From Sphaerosporella brunnea (lineage: Eukaryota > Ascomycota > Pezizomycetes > Pezizales > Pyronemataceae), in assembly GCA_008704415.1 (NCBI GenBank), contig VXIS01000110.1, positions 1 to 64,000 on the forward strand: DNA of 64,000 nucleotides, written 5' to 3'. A program made the translations under genes and the position numbers. Below are positions 1 to 9,462 of the stretch, in pieces. The notes under the pieces were generated by a model, which saw only the letters and a program-made list of their open reading frames with translations, did no database searches and was not told where the DNA came from. Position 1 is the stretch's first letter. Every line of letters begins with the position of its first letter.

Positions 1-478
1 TTGCTCAAGCTTTTCAAACCGTGGGGGAAATTGTTCCAACCGGAAGTTATAAAGTTCCTTCTCAAGCTTGTTGAATTCGGAGCTGGTCTCAATGAGAAGT
101 TCGTAGTTGTAGAGTAGGTCTGATCCAGAGCTTCTTTCAATCCAGTCAATGATAAGTTCTATGTGGCTCTGAAGGTCCTGTAGACGCTTGCGTGCTTCGT
201 GTTCTGATTTGAAAACTTGTGCAATGGGTGGCCGATTTGTACTGGTCTCAGAGATGTCTGATTCGGCTTCTGATTCTGAATAGATTGATTGAAAGGCTTC
301 GGTTTCCTCTGGTTGCTTCTTTCGTGGTCTGCCTCTCTTCTTTGGTTGTTGTCTCTGTTCCTCTGCCTCGTCGTGGAGCGCTTGAATGACCTCTTCTGTG
401 GGTATTTCTGGATTGAGGCGTTGGCTCCTTCTTGTTGCTGTTGGTTGCTCCGTGGTGATGGCTGTTGTGCACTTCCCT
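1..478 (-). CDS. LTR retrotransposon ORF (gag-like), cut by window edge
   Basis: An open minus-strand frame runs from about 478 off the left edge. It has no ATG in frame near its beginning, so the start lies upstream, probably in another exon or across a frame break. The product is Glu/Gln/Arg-rich, carries an AT-hook-like stretch KKRGRPRKK and then long helical charged segments (for example EHEARKRLQDLQSHIEL). The other two frames over this DNA are Gln/Arg-rich or contain stops and look like shadows. It lies downstream of the LTR at 888-1429 in the same orientation, which is where gag belongs. No zinc knuckle or protease is visible in the part present. Calling it gag rests on position, not on a recognised gag domain. 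Confidence 0.4.
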
Positions 479-887
479 GAGGCTTAGGCACTCGGGAATG
501 CTATCGAGGAATTGTTGCCTGTATAGCTCGCGTCGAGAGCTCTTGAATAGAATCGTGCAGGGCTGTCTCCTGATCGATCTAACTATTCGTCTTAAAGCTT
601 AACCCGGGACTGCTGATACCTCTGCCGCTTAACTAAGGCCTTGTTGACGCTTGTCGTTCCTAGGATTGTCCTAAAGACTCGAAAATGTATTGTTGTGCTT
701 GTCGTGCGTAAGGTGAGTCGTACTTGTTGTTGTGTCTTGATTCGTGATATCGATATGTCGTAAATTTGGAAATTTCCTGGCCAGCAGGGCGGCTTCAAGT
801 AGGGCAGAACCAGGTGATCAGTCTGGTCTGAGGATCAAAGATTGTAGGTTGGGTAGAGAGAAAAGATACTGGTCGGAGTGAAAAAAA
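479..887 (-). other. Leader between LTR and gag-like ORF
   Basis: This stretch separates the LTR from the gag-like frame. I find no convincing tRNA-complementary primer-binding site directly after the LTR end; the first bases are a T-run followed by CACTCCGACC. The short frames here are not convincing proteins. Confidence 0.3.
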
Positions 888-1429
888 TGTAACCTTTTCG
901 TGAGCTTATAAGATCCGCTATTTCACAGATGCAAATAAACTCAGAACCGTTTGTGTATCAGACTTGATAAATACCAAGAGGATACTCGAAAACAGGTCAC
1001 TGATCAACTCAGTATTTATTGATGATAGTCAATACAATCTGGGCTGCTCGAAAGGCCGTATCGAAAGAAGAGAAAAGAATGAATGTAGGAAAAGCTCGTA
1101 GCTTTTATAGCCAACGATGCTGAGTACATCATGTGATAACAATCTGGTGGCAAATTCGAAACTAAGGAAAGAATGGTCTAGAAGACCTACAAGTCTGCCT
1201 TGTGGAAACTAGAAGATTCCAAAGTGACGTAGCATCGAAGGGGCTAGAAAGTGCTAGAAATATGGTGACAAAACATAGTAAAGAAAGTAATGGAAACACG
1301 TAGAATGCTGTTATCATACCATCGTTACTGCCTTATAGTTTTATATCTTAGTAAGGAAATACGTAAGAAAGAAACCATAGTAAGTGTAATAATCTTACAA
1401 TAGAGCAAAGTATCTTGATAATGTCATCA
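888..1429 (-). mobile_element. 5' LTR of an LTR retrotransposon
   Basis: Read on the minus strand the segment starts TGATGACATTATC and ends AAAGGTTACA, giving TG..CA ends 542 bp apart. It carries a TATA box (CTATAAAAGC, about 1101-1111) and a polyadenylation signal AATAAA about 90 bp further on (1015-1020 on the plus strand), the order expected for U3-R-U5. It is clearly more AT-rich than flanking DNA. The partner LTR is outside the window, so the target duplication cannot be checked. The superfamily cannot be told from this part. Confidence 0.55.
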
Positions 1430-1499
1430 TCGAAAGGTCAAGTGTTCTACTCAAGTCAACTTGGAATTTTGCGGCCAAAGGGCTTGGTCATTACGGTTG

Positions 1500-2130
1500 C
1501 AGCTTAGCCACCACAAGAGGCACCGACTTTGCCGCCGGAAGTAGTGCGTCCAATATCAGGATCTTCCAGTTCGGTCTCATTGCGGGGATGATATTCCTCA
1601 AGATTTTTGAAACAAGCGTTGTCGGCCCAATCGTGCAGCACTATTCGCATGAAATACACATCAGCCGCGATGGTCTGTGGATCCCAAAAGCTGTGCTCCA
1701 TAAACTGAATGCGCTCGGTGACATCGGGAGCTTGCTCGGCAACCACAGCTCTGCCCCGTTCTACAACTGTGTTGAGGTCTTGCCCCATGAAACGGAAGTT
1801 CTTGTGTTTGCGAGCGATAGCCGTGCAAACGTGGCCGAGTCCTCCACCCATCTATGGAGAGAATAAGCAGGTTTACAATAAGGCACCAGGGAGACGTGCG
1901 ACATACATCGACAACGAGGCCGTTTCCGAGTGCCTCCGAACAAAAGATCCGTCAAGTAGGGGGTCGGGAGCATGGCTCGCGGCAGCCACACCATCCTCAA
2001 ACATGAGCCTGCATCGCATGGCATCGGCAAACCTATCCTTTCGCCACTTTTGCTCGGGCCGTTCCATCCACTCAGATGATTGCAGTGGCGGAATTCTCGC
2101 TCACACCTTGTAGCATGGCGCTCCCGCCTT
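1500..2130 (-). pseudogene. O-methyltransferase (Methyltransf_2 type) pseudogene
   Basis: The minus strand encodes the SAM-binding core of a fungal/plant O-methyltransferase: GNGLVVD, an intron of 55 nt (1906-1852, GTATGT..ATAG), then MGGGLGHV, followed by FMGQDLNTVVERG and FMRIVLHDWAD. Splicing restores the glycine-rich motif VD-M-GGG. Upstream an EWMERPEQKWRKDRFADAM stretch matches the segment before the Rossmann motif in this family. It is broken: a frame change near 1915-1930, and an extra A in the A-run near 1603-1607 that shifts the frame. The next frame then reads KILRNIIPAMRPN..ILILDALLP, the expected continuation, but stops about 70 residues early. The N-terminal dimerisation region is missing. 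Enzymes of this family methylate phenolic secondary metabolites. No cluster partners are seen here. Confidence 0.8.
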
Positions 2131-2489
2131 ACCCAGCATTGAACTATTCCTCTGACGACTTCAATTGAGCGGCGCTGTCATCATAATCGCTGCCGTGTGG
2201 TCACCACATGGGTGTCTACTCGTTGATCAATACATGGAAATTTGAGGACGGACAGGACGCGAAAATTGATGATACGTACAGGCGAAGCGTTCCTGCAAAG
2301 GCCAACCGCCTCCGCCAGACGTTCGGTATCGTTGAAAGCGGATTGCGGTTCAATACTGGCGGAACTGGGTTCAGTGGACGTGGTTGCGTGTCAGCGGCGA
2401 ATGGGGTGGTACGATGCTCAGGATCTGGAGCAGGGGATATACTGCCGAGAGTAGAGTCTTAAGCCCCTCGAGGCGGGCGCTTTTGTTTT
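2131..2489. other. Unassigned spacer
   Basis: I see no gene. A short CT-rich and T-rich stretch (2478-2496) resembles the 3' tail of the LINE found from 3266 onward, which suggests the LINE tail is split by the element at 2497-3258. Confidence 0.3.
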
Positions 2490-2496
2490 TGTTTTA

Positions 2497-3258
2497 ACCG
2501 CTATTGACTATAATACCCCCCCCCTACCCCCGATCTTACAATATTTGGCAGCGTACCCCTCAACCCACTCGAGTGAGACTCCAAGACCGTGACCCAAGGA
2601 CTGAACCCTCGCCCTTCGCACCGCGGCCCCGCGGCCTCTCGCCCCGTCGCCGTCCCCTACCCTCGCCCGCCCCTTCGCACCTCATCCTCGTTCCGGTACC
2701 CTCGACCCCCCCGCCCCACTCGAGTGAAACACAAAGACCACAATCAAACCGCCCGGACCGTGTACAAAACCGATGAATTTAACGCCCATACTACTTGCCC
2801 TAAATAACATGGTTTTGAGTTTCATCTGCCATCTGCTAACTAACCCCCTTATCCCTCGCTGAACCTCAACGCGTCCTTATTCGCCAGTAGATCTTACCTA
2901 TGCCGCTGAGCTGCATATTCGCGCATTATATGACCCACGCCTTTACCTTTACAAGTGCTACAGCACGCTGGACAGACAGCGTTCGGTCCCTGATTTGATT
3001 TTTTTCCCCCTTTTTCTCCCACCGTCTCCTTTACGCTGTTCCACTTCCTCCTGTCTTGCTGCGACAACCGCGGGAGGCAAGGGGTAGCTCTCGCACAATT
3101 GCTCTCGGGCCGGGCGGGGGGCGTGGGGGGAAGGGCGAAGGGCGAGGGTTCAGTCTCTCACTGGAGTGGGTTGAGGGGTATGCTGCCAAATAATCTAGGA
3201 TCGGGGGGTATGGGGCCAAATACGGGCTTCGGAGCGGGGTGTTATCGCTAATAACCGT
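2497..3258. mobile_element. Non-autonomous TIR element, 762 bp
   Basis: The ends form an inverted repeat of roughly 80-100 bp: ACCGCTATTGACTATAATAC at the left against a diverged complement at the right, and a strong internal match containing TTTGGCAGC and CAACCCACT (left 2540-2575, right 3163-3200). It has no transposase. Left flank TGTTTTA (2490-2496) and right flank TGTTTGA (3259-3265) form a 7-bp direct repeat with one mismatch. The DNA on both sides joins into the LINE 3' tail seen uninterrupted at 11205 and 60416. Its ACSG..TATT ends resemble the element at 52956-53480, which also has a 7-bp repeat. The superfamily is not clear. Confidence 0.65.
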
Positions 3259-3265
3259 TGTTTGA

Positions 3266-3745
3266 ATCATATTGTATTCGGCCTCTTACGGCCATGACAT
3301 ATGTAGAAAGAAGAGACTATGCTACCCCTTCGGCAGAGCCGACTACTGAGGCCTGCGGCCCTTGAAACCAAGGAAATCGCACCATGTGATGTAATCGCAC
3401 CAAGGGAACTCGTGACATGTCATAAGCAAGGAGATCTCAACACAGGATGCCTCGGTCAGGCCATGCCCCAACCTTGGTGGTACTTAGGAAATCCATAACG
3501 GCCCTCGTGCACCTGTCATCCGCAAGCAGAGCGGAGGTTGCCGTAGCTGACCACCGCTTCTGCCCACCCTTTTTTGTATCCTCCGATACCCTTTTCCAAA
3601 GCACCCTTTGTTCGTTTTTCCACCTCTTGCGGAACTTGAAGAGGTGGTCACGTATCTGGACGGCGCCGCTGTTGCACCACCATCACCTGTCATCCATCCG
3701 GCGACCTGTCCTGAAGAGGTATATGCACTCGACTACTTTGATCAA
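3266..3745 (-). mobile_element. Tad1-like LINE, 3' fragment (copy L1)
   Basis: The 3' UTR (AATCATATTGTA then a CGGCC..GGCCATGACATA stem) is the same as in the copies at 11204 and 60416. The minus frame reads DDR, stop, WWCNSGAVQIRDHLFK, then RKRWKNEQRVLWKRV, the C-terminal zinc-knuckle segment of Tad1-type ORF2, with the first Cys codon turned into a stop. The rest of the element is missing. The insertion lies within about 200 bp of the 3' end of the gene at 3914-4913. Confidence 0.75.
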
Positions 3746-3913
3746 ACGTCATACATACGTTTCTCTTACTATCTACAGAGCTAAAGAGCGCGCGCTTCGA
3801 TTGGGACGACGACAAGCACGCATTCACGGAGTATCCACGGACATTCGGAAAAACAAATTGTTTCGAACGAGAAAATTGAAGTACAAGTTGCAAAAAATAA
3901 ATCGGAGTCAGAC

Positions 3914-4913
3914 TTAACATCCTGGGGCCCCGCTCATGGCCGAAAAACGACGCGGCTGCTGTGGCTGGGCGGAGTCGGTGGAGGCGGCGGAGTCGGCGGA
4001 GGGGGCGGAGTCGTCGGAGGGGGGGGAGGAGCCGGAGGAGGCGGAAGGGGCGGAGGAGGCGGAGGAAGCGGAGGGGACGGAGGAGGCGGAGGAGGCAGAG
4101 GAGGCGGAGGAGGCGGAGGCGACTGCCTGAGCGTACAGGCGCTTCTCCCTCGCCAATTTCGACGCCGCGGCTGCGGCCTCGTCCTTGGCGGCTGCGACCT
4201 CGTTCTCGGCCGCCTCTATTTTGAGTGCGGCCACCTTCTTTGCCATCTCTACATTGACGGCCGCCATTTCCTTCTCAGTCTTTGCTGCATTGTAACGCAG
4301 GTTGGCAGCCTCCTCCTCACGGAGGGCACCGTCAGTGCGGTGTTGAATGAGCTGCCGCTCCTGGTCTGCAGCATCGCTGCGAGTGTGGCCGGCTGCGGCC
4401 TCGAGGGTAGCCGCAGCCATGACCTGGTCAGCGGCATCGACGAGGGTTTTGGCGGCCACCAACTCCTTGTCCGCGGCCTCCGACTTCTTTTCCGACGCGA
4501 GCTTTTGCGTGGCCATGATGACCCGCTTGGCCTGGGCCCGAAGCTTCCCATCCACCTTCTTCTTAAGAAGAAGGTGGAGAGAGTGCAGAGCTTGGACCCG
4601 AATCTCCGAAGTGTCAACACCCAGCAGGTCCCTACAGCATCATGTTGCATCAGCGATGATAGCTATGTCAAACAAGATCACACGGAACGTACCCAAGTTC
4701 GAGGACGTTCTTGAACCACTGGTCGGTGGTCAGCGTCTTGCTGGCTATCAAGCGCTCCGCCAGCGCTTTGCTCCACTTAGTGTGGTTGCCCCTGTTGGAC
4801 AACCACACCTCGTTGGCCTGGAAGTGCTTCTCCAGCTCAACGGACAGCTTGTCGAGTTCGGCGGAGCCCAAACCGAGCTTCTCAGCGAGGTATTTGTACG
4901 TAGAATTTCCCAT
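3914..4913 (-). CDS. Alanine-rich coiled-coil protein, two exons, intact
   Basis: The coding sequence is 4913-4693 joined to 4631-3914, an intron of 61 nt (GTACGT..TGTAG) that restores one frame of 312 codons. I chose the ATG at 4913 because it follows a leader intron acceptor directly. Residues 1 to about 95 form a helical domain with conserved-looking Trp residues (NEVWLSN, TKWSKAL, DQWFKN). Residues 100-235 are a long Ala/Glu/Lys coiled coil. The tail is a Ser/Ala/Pro low-complexity repeat encoded by a degenerate hexamer tract (3970-4130). I recognise no family. There is no signal peptide or membrane segment. It is one of very few unbroken genes in the window, with a LINE fragment just beyond its 3' end. 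The N-domain may be distantly related to those at 13322 and 53772, but that is inference. Confidence 0.7.
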
Positions 4914-5200
4914 CTGGTCATGTTAGCCACGAAATACGCGCGATGCGAAGATCAGCGGAAGCAGAAAATCAACCGGACTGCCACATGGAACAGTTCGTAT
5001 TCCACGAATTCGCAATTGACGCGCAATTCTTTGAGTGTATTATACGTGTGCAATGCCGGGGCACTTACTTTCGGCTGTAGATGTTGAAAGTAGTCTAGGT
5101 GTGGTGGTCAAGCGTAGCCGAGGTCGTAGAGGATGGTGATGGATGGGAAAGGTGATTGTATTGTCCTAGTCTAGAAGCTAATCTAGGTACGTATATATAG
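4914..5200 (-). promoter_or_regulatory. Leader intron and TATA region of the coiled-coil gene
   Basis: A leader intron fits 5068-4914 (GTAAGT donor, GCTAAC branch site, ACCAG acceptor), with the acceptor touching the ATG at 4913. Upstream, the minus strand has CTATATATACG near 5188-5199, a plausible TATA box roughly 120-130 bp before the donor. Confidence 0.5.
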
Positions 5201-5572
5201 CCTTCCAAGCCTCACTGGATATCACTTGGTATTCCATCCCAGTCTTTCACTCCTCCAATCAGTCGCTCTCACCCGTCCTTATCCATGCCCCAACCTTGCC
5301 TCGAAAGCCACTTTCCAACACTCCCCACTCTTTCCACGCAGTGTCGGAAACGCCGATCCTTCGATGTCGTGAAGACCAAGCTAGTGCTGGACACGAGCCG
5401 AGCAGGCTCTAGCCAGAGCCGGCTCGATCCGCCTAAATTTTGAGCTCGAGCTGGCTCGAGCACCAGTATGAGTCAGGATAAGTGGGAGACTCCGAACACG
5501 GGCTGGCGGAGATGGAGCAGGCGGTACTTCAGTTTTGCGACCTGTTTATTTGAATGGTTGTCCCTGTTTTTT
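5201..5572. other. Spacer with an 86-bp foldback
   Basis: There is no gene. A small foldback at about 5382-5467 begins TAGTGCTGGACACGAGCC and ends GGCTCGAGCACCAGTA, its approximate reverse complement. The GAGCC/GGCTC-rich ends look like those of hAT-type miniature elements. I see no target duplication. Confidence 0.35.
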
Positions 5573-5722
5573 TAGACATTATAGACCAGGTGCCTGGAGG
5601 GCCCGCCGGGCGCCGAGTCTTTCAAGGCCTGACGAGCGCCTGTAGGCACCTGGACCCCCATCGAAGAACCTGGTCCAAACGGGCCGGAATTTAAAACGCT
5701 GGTTTCAATCAGTCCGGTTGTG
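5573..5722 (+). mobile_element. hAT right-end fragment
   Basis: The DNA from about 5585 to 5715 matches the right-hand end of the hAT at 7601-8593 (GGGCCCGCCGGGCGCC, then GTCCAAACGGGCC and TTTCAATCAGTCCGGTT). It stops short of the terminal TTTGACAGCCCTG, so it is truncated. Confidence 0.65.
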
Positions 5723-5734
5723 GCGGCGATGACC

Positions 5735-5980
5735 CGACGACAGTATGAGGAAAAGTAGCGAGCGCACGAGGCGGCGATGCATGCCCAGCTGTGGACCTCC
5801 GCGGATGCCTACGCCCAGCGCCAGCAAGAGCCGGTAGACCCAGCTATTGATGATCTTGGAACCCGCTTCGCTGGACTCGGCTATCCGACGCAGCAGGAAG
5901 TCGACGAACAGCGAGTGGGGCAGGAGAGAATCCGTCGCCTCCGTGCACAGCAGGAGGCGGGCCAAGGATCTGCACCGTGA
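5735..5980 (+). CDS. Short hypothetical ORF, one internal stop
   Basis: A frame reading MTRRQYEEK, stop, RAHEAAMHAQLW continues to 5980 with a Glu/Gln/Arg-rich helical C-terminus (QQEVDEQRVGQERIRRLRA). I recognise no family. It lies between a hAT fragment and the GAT repeat and may be a scrap of a larger gene. Confidence 0.15.
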
Positions 5981-6065
5981 GATGAGTGGTGCGGGATGGG
6001 GTGGCGGCCGAGGTGGGGCTTGGAGTCGGGATCGCGGCGGATCTTGGAGTGGGGATCGTGGCTTC

Positions 6066-6488
6066 GGGAGTGGTTCTGGAGGATTGCGATGAGGACGGCG
6101 ATTCTGATGCGGTTGCGGCCGCCGGAGCGATACTGATATCGGCAATGGGGATGGGGATAAGGTCAGCGATTGCAATTGGGATGGCGACAGCGACACACCG
6201 ACACCGTACAGCGATCGTGATGGTGATCGGCATGGGACGCCGCTGTCCGTTGGGATAGGGATTGTTTTGCCGGTCGAGATACAGATGGCGATCGAGATGT
6301 CAGCGCGGATGGTGATGGTGACGCCGATGATGATGGTCACAGCGATGGGCATCGCACTGATAGCGGCGGCGGTCGTGATAGTGATGGAGACCGCAAAGCA
6401 GAAGGGGATGGCGATTGCGATAGGGATAGCAACTGCTGCGGAAAGAAATGGCTACGGCAATAGCGATCGGTATAGTCATGTCGATACT
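6066..6488 (+). repeat. GAT-hexamer interspersed repeat, copy 1
   Basis: The sequence is dense in GATGGC, GATAGC, GATGGG and GATAGG hexamers in near six-base phase. It is not a plain tandem array: a core containing GTGATCGGCAT, GCTGTC and GGGATTGTTTTGCCGG (6211-6300) is shared in order with copies at 7090-7175, 7575-7600 plus 8594-8640, and 12550-12630. One frame gives Asp/Gly-rich peptide and another gives hydrophobic Met/Ile/Ala runs. None looks like a real protein. Confidence 0.7.
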
Positions 6489-6896
6489 GGAGAACTTCCC
6501 ATAACTCTAGCGGGGTCGGATACAAAATTTTGCAGGCCCTGGATAGGGGTATCCACGTCTGCGCGTTGGATCGTCGGATCCGGCGGATAGATAGGGGGGG
6601 AGGGGGCCCTATCGAACGATTTCTTCCACTGCGGCCCGTTGCAAGCCGGAAGACCGCCGGGCGTACGCTAAATTTCCCGGCGCCGTGCCGGTTCACGGCC
6701 AAGTTGCAAAACCCCCGCTACCGGCGGCCTGCCTGACGGGCATCTTCCTTGTCACTTGCGGCCCACCAAGAGCTCAAAGCGTTAGAAACCGTAGGATTAT
6801 TGGTCAATCTCACGGGGAGGCACCCCTTCTATTGAGCTTCTATCCCGAAATTCCCCACTTTGCATCCAACCCCAATAGAGTTATGGGAAGTTCTCC
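6489..6896. mobile_element. MITE with ~40-bp TIRs, 408 bp
   Basis: The left end GGAGAACTTCCCATAACTCT and the right end are inverted repeats for about 38 bp with a few mismatches. ACT flanks both sides (6486-6488 and 6897-6899), a possible 3-bp target duplication. GAT-hexamer repeat lies directly on both sides, so the element was inserted into that repeat. The inside has no transposase. The superfamily is undetermined. Confidence 0.65.
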
Positions 6897-6899
6897 ACT

Positions 6900-7600
6900 G
6901 ATATCAATTGGCATACGATGGGGATGGTGAAGGTGATTCTGGATAGCGATAGTGATGACCATAGGCAGAGTGATAGCAGTGGCGTTCGGGATAGGGATCG
7001 CGATGAGGACGGCAATGTCGATCGCCATCGAGATGGTGACGGGGATAAGGTCAGCGATTGCGATGAGGATGGAGACAGTGACACCGTACAACGAGTGTGA
7101 TCGTGGTCGGTATAGGATACTGCTGTCTGTGGCTATAGGGATGGTTCTGAGGGTGGAGATCCGGATGGCACTCAAGATGGCGGTGCGGACGGTGATGGTC
7201 CGGCGATGGTGGTGGTCGCGGCTGGTGGGGGCATCATATGGGCATCAGAATACCGATAGCGGCGGCTGTGGTCATGGTGATCGAGACTACGATGGATATG
7301 GGAACGCTGATGGGATGGCGACTGCCATAGGGTCTGCAACACCTACGGTAGTGATATATCGCTTGGAATGGCAATGGCGGCGGCAATAGCGATAGTGCTG
7401 TGTTGGGGATCGCGATGAGGACGGGAACATAACGACAATATGGGTGGCGATTGGTACAGCGCACGATGTGGCGATGGAGGTGAAGCCGGCAATGGGGATG
7501 GGGATAGGGATTGGGTCAGATGGGGATAGGGATTGGGTCAGCGATTGCGATTGGGCTGGCGACAGCGACACCGTACTGCGAGTGTGATGGTGATGGGCAT
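6900..7600 (+). repeat. GAT-hexamer interspersed repeat, copies 2 and 3
   Basis: It continues the repeat of 6066-6488. It holds the segment GGGGATGGTGAAGGTGATT (about 6918) that recurs near 16869 and 25351, the core at 7090-7175, and a third core that is cut at 7600 by a hAT and resumes at 8594. Frame 6918-7100 gives an Asp-rich peptide (DSDSDDHRQSD, DRDRDEDGN), which I regard as a consequence of the hexamer. Confidence 0.65.
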
Positions 7601-8593
7601 CAGGGCGGTCAATAGTCCGGCCGGCCTGCAGGTGAAACTGGGCGCCACAGAGTGGGTCAGGTCGGGCCGGTGATGTGGCAGGCCCAACAGGTTCTGGCCG
7701 GAATAAGAAAAACCTATATCTGATCGGTGCCGGCCGTTGCCCGGTATCCTGAAGGTCAATGACCACCAATACCCGACTGTCGCAGGAATGGCGCGAGATT
7801 ATCTTGCAATATGTGCCTCAAGCGTACCCTGCGATCATCTTTTCTCAGTGGCTGCTGACATAATCACCAAGAAGCGGAACCGGCTTCTCGAAGAATCTAG
7901 TGGTCGAAGCAGACGGATGTGAAACCCTTGGAAAAATGGGGATATGAGGAGGCGGTGAAAGAACCAGCGCCGACTGGTGAAACTATAGAGACCGCTCAGA
8001 GTGACCATGATGTTGCGGAGGGTGTTGAATCCGACGTCCAAGCTGCGCTGAACTCCTCTTCGGGCTTCTCAGACTTATCCTATTGATGTGCGCACTTTAT
8101 ACCTTCTTAGATATTTTACGTTGCCCTGCAACAGCTCCCGAGTGCGCCAAAACGTGATTTTATATGGCCGACTCGAGCTTTGGCTCGAGCTCGTGCGCAA
8201 CACTATGCCCTCGCCATTCAACCAAACGGTGATGCTGCGCTGCATCCACGGAGATCTGCTATATTGGGCGGGTTCTCAAATTCATCAGGTATGCTGAGTC
8301 ACTTGGGACAGCGGGCGGCGGAGATGGAGGGGTAGCTGGAGGTCCTTCAGGTTGTTGAATCTATATCTCCCGTCATGTTTCTTTCCTTGATGTATGTGTC
8401 AGCAAAAAATTACAGATCCCTGGCGGGCCCGCCGGGCGCCGGGAACTTCTGGGCCTGGCGGGTGCCCGTAGGCGCCTGGGTCTCGATCCAAAATGCCTGG
8501 TCCAAACGGGCCGTGATTTGAAAAGCCCGTTTCAATCAGTCCGGTTCAGGCAGCGCGCTCAAAGCCGGACTTGCCGGACCTTTGACAGCCCTG
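7601..8593 (+). mobile_element. hAT element with transposase tail (hAT-1), 993 bp
   Basis: The ends are CAGGGCGGTCAATAGTCC at the left and the complement of CAGGGCTGTCAAAGGTCC at the right, matching the ends of hAT-3 (28125-28759). The flanks are ATGGGCAT (7593-7600) and ATCGCCAT (8594-8601). The uninterrupted repeat paralogs read ATCGGCAT or close to it, one mismatch from each flank, so this is a decayed 8-bp duplication. Inside, only the C-terminal part of the transposase is left. Confidence 0.8.
7737..8084 (+). pseudogene. hAT transposase C-terminal dimerisation domain, remnant
   Basis: The frame reads YPTVAGMARDYLAICASSVP, then FSVAADIITKKRNRLLEE, the hAT C-terminal dimerisation motif. 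A stop or frame change near 7920 is followed by a tail ending ALNSSSGFSDLSY. The catalytic core is absent, so it cannot transpose itself. The same domain occurs at 21964-22440 and its tail at 42455-42780. Confidence 0.8.
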
Positions 8594-8660
8594 ATCGCCA
8601 TAGGATACTGATGGCTGTGGCGATAGGGGTTGGTTTCAGCTTTGTACGCGACAACTCTTT
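8594..8660 (+). repeat. GAT-hexamer repeat, remainder of copy 3
   Basis: This continues the core interrupted at 7600 (AGGATACTG, GGCTGTGGCGATAGGGGTTGG) and then fades into non-repeat DNA. Confidence 0.6.
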
Positions 8661-9440
8661 CGGAGACCAATCACCGGGGCGCATGCCAACAAACCTTATG
8701 GCCAAGCTGTCCCAAGGAATCCCCCACAGCGATATTGGGCCGACGGTGGCGTGTACGGCAATATGAAGGGGAAGGATCATCATCGAAGAAGTGATAGGCA
8801 GAGCGTCCGCCACAGCGATCAACCACCAACACCCTACCGGAGCCTGCGAATGTTCAGAGAGCGACCGAGGGCGGCAGCAGAGCGTCTGGCAGGGACAAGG
8901 GAGCCGCTGGAGCACTACAGAAGGAGAGGTGGAGGAATCCACAGCATCGCCGGAGGGAAAGGAGTGGCCGGGGGGGGGAGGGAAACACGAGATGAGGGGT
9001 CCAGAGTACCGCCGCAGTGGAATGACTGGCCGGCGCACCAGAGAAAGATACGAGGAAGGTTCAAAGCACCAACGGCACTGAATGAGTGTGAGCTTAGAAT
9101 ATCGTAAGCAAGACAGAGACAAACAAGCAAACCTTTTTACTTCCGTCTGCGCTTTACCCGAGGCTCAAAAGGCTCCGGGTCCTTATTCGCACGTTTCCCG
9201 CGTTTCCTCAGCGTTAGTACGACACCTCCGAGCATTTTACATTACCAGCGGCGAAACATCTTGTCATTTGCGGAGGTCGCTGAACTTGCGGAGGTCGGTG
9301 AATTGGGAAATCGAACGGTGTTGTGGCATGGGAGACACCGTCGGTACAGCATCACGGCGACGTCACCACCCCTCGACGTCAAAAAAGGCTTTTCGGCCCG
9401 AGTCGCCCGCCCGAGGAGTTTATTTTCCCGCTCCAAGTCA
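8661..9440. other. Unassigned stretch
   Basis: Open frames such as 8751-9107 (+) are Arg/Gly-rich and low-complexity with no recognised domain. A G-rich tract lies near 8970-8980. I see no supported gene. Confidence 0.3.
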
Positions 9441-9462
9441 ATAGGTTATTATTATCGAGTAG

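Noticed and set aside
6918..7100. An Asp-rich calcium-binding-like peptide from the GAT repeat
   Set aside because: The composition follows from the hexamer; copies are not in a common frame and carry stops.
8083..8205. A small nested hAT MITE (TATTGATGTGCGCAC..GTGCGCAACACTA) inside hAT-1
   Set aside because: The end match is partial and there is no target duplication.
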